Origin: an uncultured Alphaproteobacteria bacterium
Lineage (GTDB): Bacteria; Pseudomonadota; Alphaproteobacteria; RF32; CAG-239
Direction of reading: 5' to 3'
NCBI GenBank assembly: GCA_944391355.1
Contig: CALXTG010000105.1
Location: forward strand, 1 to 7,346
Length of the DNA stretch: 7,346 bases
Position 1 is the stretch's first letter. Every line of letters begins with the position of its first letter. The notes below the pieces were generated by a model that saw only the letters and a program-made list of their open reading frames with translations, had not been told where the DNA came from and made no database searches. Shown here in pieces: positions 5,935-7,346 of this stretch. Position numbers and translations under genes: made by a program.

Positions 5935-6977
5935 CGCTGTTTTTGACTGTTTTGCCATTTGACCGCCAAATCGAACGCCGCCGAATTTTTTAATCCGGCA
6001 ATTACGTCCTGATCCAAAATTGCCGCGGTATTTTCCTCGGCGGATGTTTGCAGAGTCAAAAATTTATTAATCTTTTCCGGGCTGAAATCAGGCTCCCAAT
6101 ATCCGCTGTTCCGTCCGGCGCTCTTTTTATAAAAGAAAGACATATCTTTAATATCATAAAAACCCGCGGCTTTGAGCTTCAGCAAATCCGCCGCTTCCAG
6201 TTTTCCGGTAAACAGCCCCATTGCCACCCAATGGCGTTTCAACAAGCCATTGGCTCTTTTTCCGTTCATGGCCCGAAAACCGGTCATTTTTTTGGCGCAA
6301 TCAACAGCGCTCTCCTCGCCGGAATTCAGAGATTGCAAAAAAGCCGAGGCTTTTCCGCTTGATGTTCCGTTCTTCTTATGCCCCGAAAAGCTTTCCCCGC
6401 CGACATTATAAACAAACAACACCGTTCCCAACAGCTCTTCGGCGCTGAGTTCCCGCGTCACATAATTTTTGATAAAAGGATAAACTTCGTTTTCCAGATG
6501 ATGCTTGACATATTCGCGGCCTTTTTTAAATTCGGCGCCCTTATAATATTTAACCGGCAGTCTGCAGCTGATGGCTTTATCCGTTTTTTTAACCCGGCTG
6601 CCGTCGGGATAAACCGTCGACCCATAGCCGATAGTCTGCTTGGCACCGCAAAAATAAGGCTTGTCCGAAAATCCCTCCACATAGGCAATTGCCGTCATAA
6701 TTGCCGCCTGATTTTTGGCAATTTTCTGCATATTGTTTTGCGCAGCTTCCTGTCGTGTTACCGCTGCCGGCATTTTTTCACGTACCAAACTGCCGACCCC
6801 GGCCGCCAATCCGCCGGCCAGCATCGCTCCGACCAAAATATGATTGCGGTAACGATGTATCTTGCGCCATAAACGCATTCGCAAAACCGATTCGTTACCG
6901 GCATAACGTCCGGTATATTTCAAAGCCTTACGCAAAAAATATTCCAGTTTATCGGCAATATTCAGATCATCAGCCAT
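5931..6977 (-). CDS. Membrane-anchored T4-type lysozyme (glycoside hydrolase family 24)
   Basis: This is a predicted muramidase cleaving the MurNAc-GlcNAc bond of peptidoglycan. The 348-residue product starts with a basic cytoplasmic segment (Arg/Lys-rich at 33-44), then one membrane segment at about 47-65 (ILVGAMLAGGLAAGVGSLV), placing the rest in the periplasm. The lysozyme domain covers about 92-260: the catalytic Glu101 in YVEGFSDKPY, then FCGAKQTIGYGST (109-121) with Thr115, LFVYNVGG (187-194), and GLLKRHWVAMGLFTG (244-258) near its end. At the position of the T4 Asp20 there is Cys110, a substitution I recall from other family members. Residues 260-348 form an extension of unknown role. 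AAGGAG seven bases before the ATG decides the start. It may be a domesticated phage endolysin; no holin or other phage gene is nearby. Confidence 0.9.
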   Translation of the reverse strand: MADDLNIADKLEYFLRKALKYTGRYAGNESVLRMRLWRKIHRYRNHILVGAMLAGGLAAGVGSLVREKMPAAVTRQEAAQNNMQKIAKNQAAIMTAIAYVEGFSDKPYFCGAKQTIGYGSTVYPDGSRVKKTDKAISCRLPVKYYKGAEFKKGREYVKHHLENEVYPFIKNYVTRELSAEELLGTVLFVYNVGGESFSGHKKNGTSSGKASAFLQSLNSGEESAVDCAKKMTGFRAMNGKRANGLLKRHWVAMGLFTGKLEAADLLKLKAAGFYDIKDMSFFYKKSAGRNSGYWEPDFSPEKINKFLTLQTSAEENTAAILDQDVIAGLKNSAAFDLAVKWQNSQKQR

Positions 6978-6984
6978 AAACGTT

Positions 6985-6990
6985 CTCCTT
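6985..6990 (-). promoter_or_regulatory. Ribosome binding site deciding the lysozyme start
   Basis: AAGGAG on the minus strand, seven bases before the ATG at 6977. A longer frame from TTG at 7025 exists, but that codon lies in the -35 element and has no ribosome-binding sequence. Confidence 0.8.
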
Positions 6991-6996
6991 AAAAAC

Positions 6997-7025
6997 AGTA
7001 TCGCCGATTTACCCCTGCTTGTCAA
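6997..7025 (-). promoter_or_regulatory. Promoter of the lysozyme gene
   Basis: On the minus strand a perfect -35 TTGACA (7020-7025), a 17-base spacer and GATACT (6997-7002, four of six) form the promoter. It would give a very short leader of about 13 bases, with AAGGAG at its 5' end. A second possible -10, TATAAT at 7040-7045, has no matching -35. Confidence 0.5.
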
Positions 7026-7029
7026 ACCA

Positions 7030-7049
7030 AGATCAGCTTATTATACGCT
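7030..7049. repeat. 20-base direct repeat, copy 1
   Basis: AGATCAGCTTATTATACGCT matches the copy at 7206-7225 in 19 of 20 positions. Its CTTATTATA core (7037-7045) is also inverted at 7070-7078 (TATAATAAG). The two direct copies flank the ppdK terminator. On the minus strand each copy contains TATAAT. Confidence 0.7.
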
Positions 7050-7138
7050 AAAGGCCGATATACATGGCTTATAATAAGAAAAAGTCCCTTTTGCCCCAAA
7101 CCCGGAAAAGCGGAGAATAGTTTAGATAGAGTGAAAAT

Positions 7139-7194
7139 AAAAAAAAGGAGAAAATTTTAGTGTACCGAGCAGTACATGAATTTTCTCCTTTTTT
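7139..7194 (-). terminator. Long hairpin terminator after ppdK
   Basis: A perfect 16-bp outer stem, AAAAAAGGAGAAAATT (7141-7156) with AATTTTCTCCTTTTTT (7179-7194), surrounds an inner 5-bp stem TGTAC (7161-7165) / GTACA (7172-7176) with loop CGAGCA; an asymmetric internal loop (4 and 2 bases) separates them. U-rich tracts flank it in both directions, so it can act on either strand. It lies 34 bases beyond the ppdK stop. Confidence 0.85.
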
Positions 7195-7205
7195 ATTTTT
7201 GCTCT

Positions 7206-7225
7206 AGATAAGCTTATTATACGCT
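7206..7225. repeat. 20-base direct repeat, copy 2
   Basis: AGATAAGCTTATTATACGCT, 19 of 20 identical to 7030-7049. It begins three bases beyond the ppdK stop codon and contains the perfect palindrome ATAAGCTTAT. The copies are offset by 176 bases. Confidence 0.7.
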
Positions 7226-7228
7226 TTT

Positions 7229-7346
7229 CTAGCAGGCTTTTTTGCAGTTGTTGCAGTCACAGTTCTTATACTTAACCGCAGCCTGAGCAGCAGCCAGACG
7301 AGCTACCGGTACCCGGAACGGCGAGCAGGAAACATAGTTCATGCCG
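7229..7346 (-). CDS. ppdK: Pyruvate phosphate dikinase, C-terminal fragment (5' part off the right edge)
   Basis: Pyruvate phosphate dikinase interconverts pyruvate, ATP and phosphate with phosphoenolpyruvate, AMP and pyrophosphate in the cytoplasm. Only the last 38 complete codons are in the window. They read GMNYVSCSPFRVPVARLAAA followed by QAAVKYKN, a near-perfect match to the conserved C-terminal block of the enzyme; the Cys in YVSCSP is the catalytic acid of the pyruvate-binding domain. The protein then ends CDCNNCKKAC before a TAG stop, a cluster of four Cys in ten residues that I do not know from the family core. The gene is closed by the hairpin at 7139-7194. The identification is secure despite the short fragment; gene and promoter lie mostly beyond the edge. 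Confidence 0.93.
   Translation of the reverse strand, partial: GMNYVSCSPFRVPVARLAAAQAAVKYKNCDCNNCKKAC

Noticed and set aside
6978..7025. Longer lysozyme start at TTG 7025 (16 extra residues)
   Set aside because: The TTG is part of the -35 TTGACA and lacks a ribosome-binding site, whereas AAGGAG lies seven bases before the ATG at 6977.
5931..7025. Lysozyme gene as proof of a prophage
   Set aside because: No integrase, holin, capsid, tail or other phage gene is visible in the window, and the genes on both sides are not phage-like as far as I can tell.

Overview
The window reads as chromosomal DNA of a moderately AT-rich bacterium in which every supported gene lies on the minus strand. The adjacent order pal - cpoB(ybgF) - tilS is the arrangement typical of Alphaproteobacteria, so I infer a low-GC alphaproteobacterium, possibly one of the poorly cultured gut or host-associated lineages. 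Nothing in the sequence fixes the species.

In the direction of transcription (right to left), the window opens with the last 38 codons of pyruvate phosphate dikinase (7346-7229), which end in an unusual cysteine-rich tail, followed by a long hairpin terminator (7139-7194). Next come a membrane-anchored T4-type lysozyme (6977-5931) and three unrecognised proteins of 242, 108 and 192 residues (5853-5125, 4983-4657, 4528-3950). The two larger ones look distantly related to each other. The three unrecognised genes are each closed by an intrinsic terminator at or just after the stop codon. All four genes of this block have a recognisable or candidate -35 TTGACA element in front of them, and three of these share the extended form TTGACAAG. 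The block is therefore a series of nearly self-contained single-gene transcription units.

The left half holds the cell-envelope and tRNA-modification genes. pal (3676-3218, outer-membrane lipoprotein) is followed by a strong terminator and then by a new promoter for cpoB (3097-2240, periplasmic coiled-coil/TPR partner of Tol-Pal), which is closely followed by tilS (2227-1154, tRNA-Ile lysidine synthetase). tolB does not lie upstream of pal and ftsH does not lie downstream of tilS, so the usual alphaproteobacterial neighbourhood is interrupted on both sides. Beyond tilS, a canonical promoter precedes a gene running off the left edge (1039-1). It encodes a protein with four membrane segments and a large soluble domain that resembles, from memory, a family common in Firmicutes.

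Functionally, Pal and CpoB keep the outer membrane attached to the peptidoglycan and coordinate its constriction at division, and the lysozyme is also predicted to act on peptidoglycan in the periplasm. TilS and pyruvate phosphate dikinase are housekeeping enzymes. I see no evidence that the three unrecognised proteins form one system with these; their shared promoter style and single-gene packaging are what is most worth following up. No tRNA, rRNA, CRISPR array or transposase was seen.
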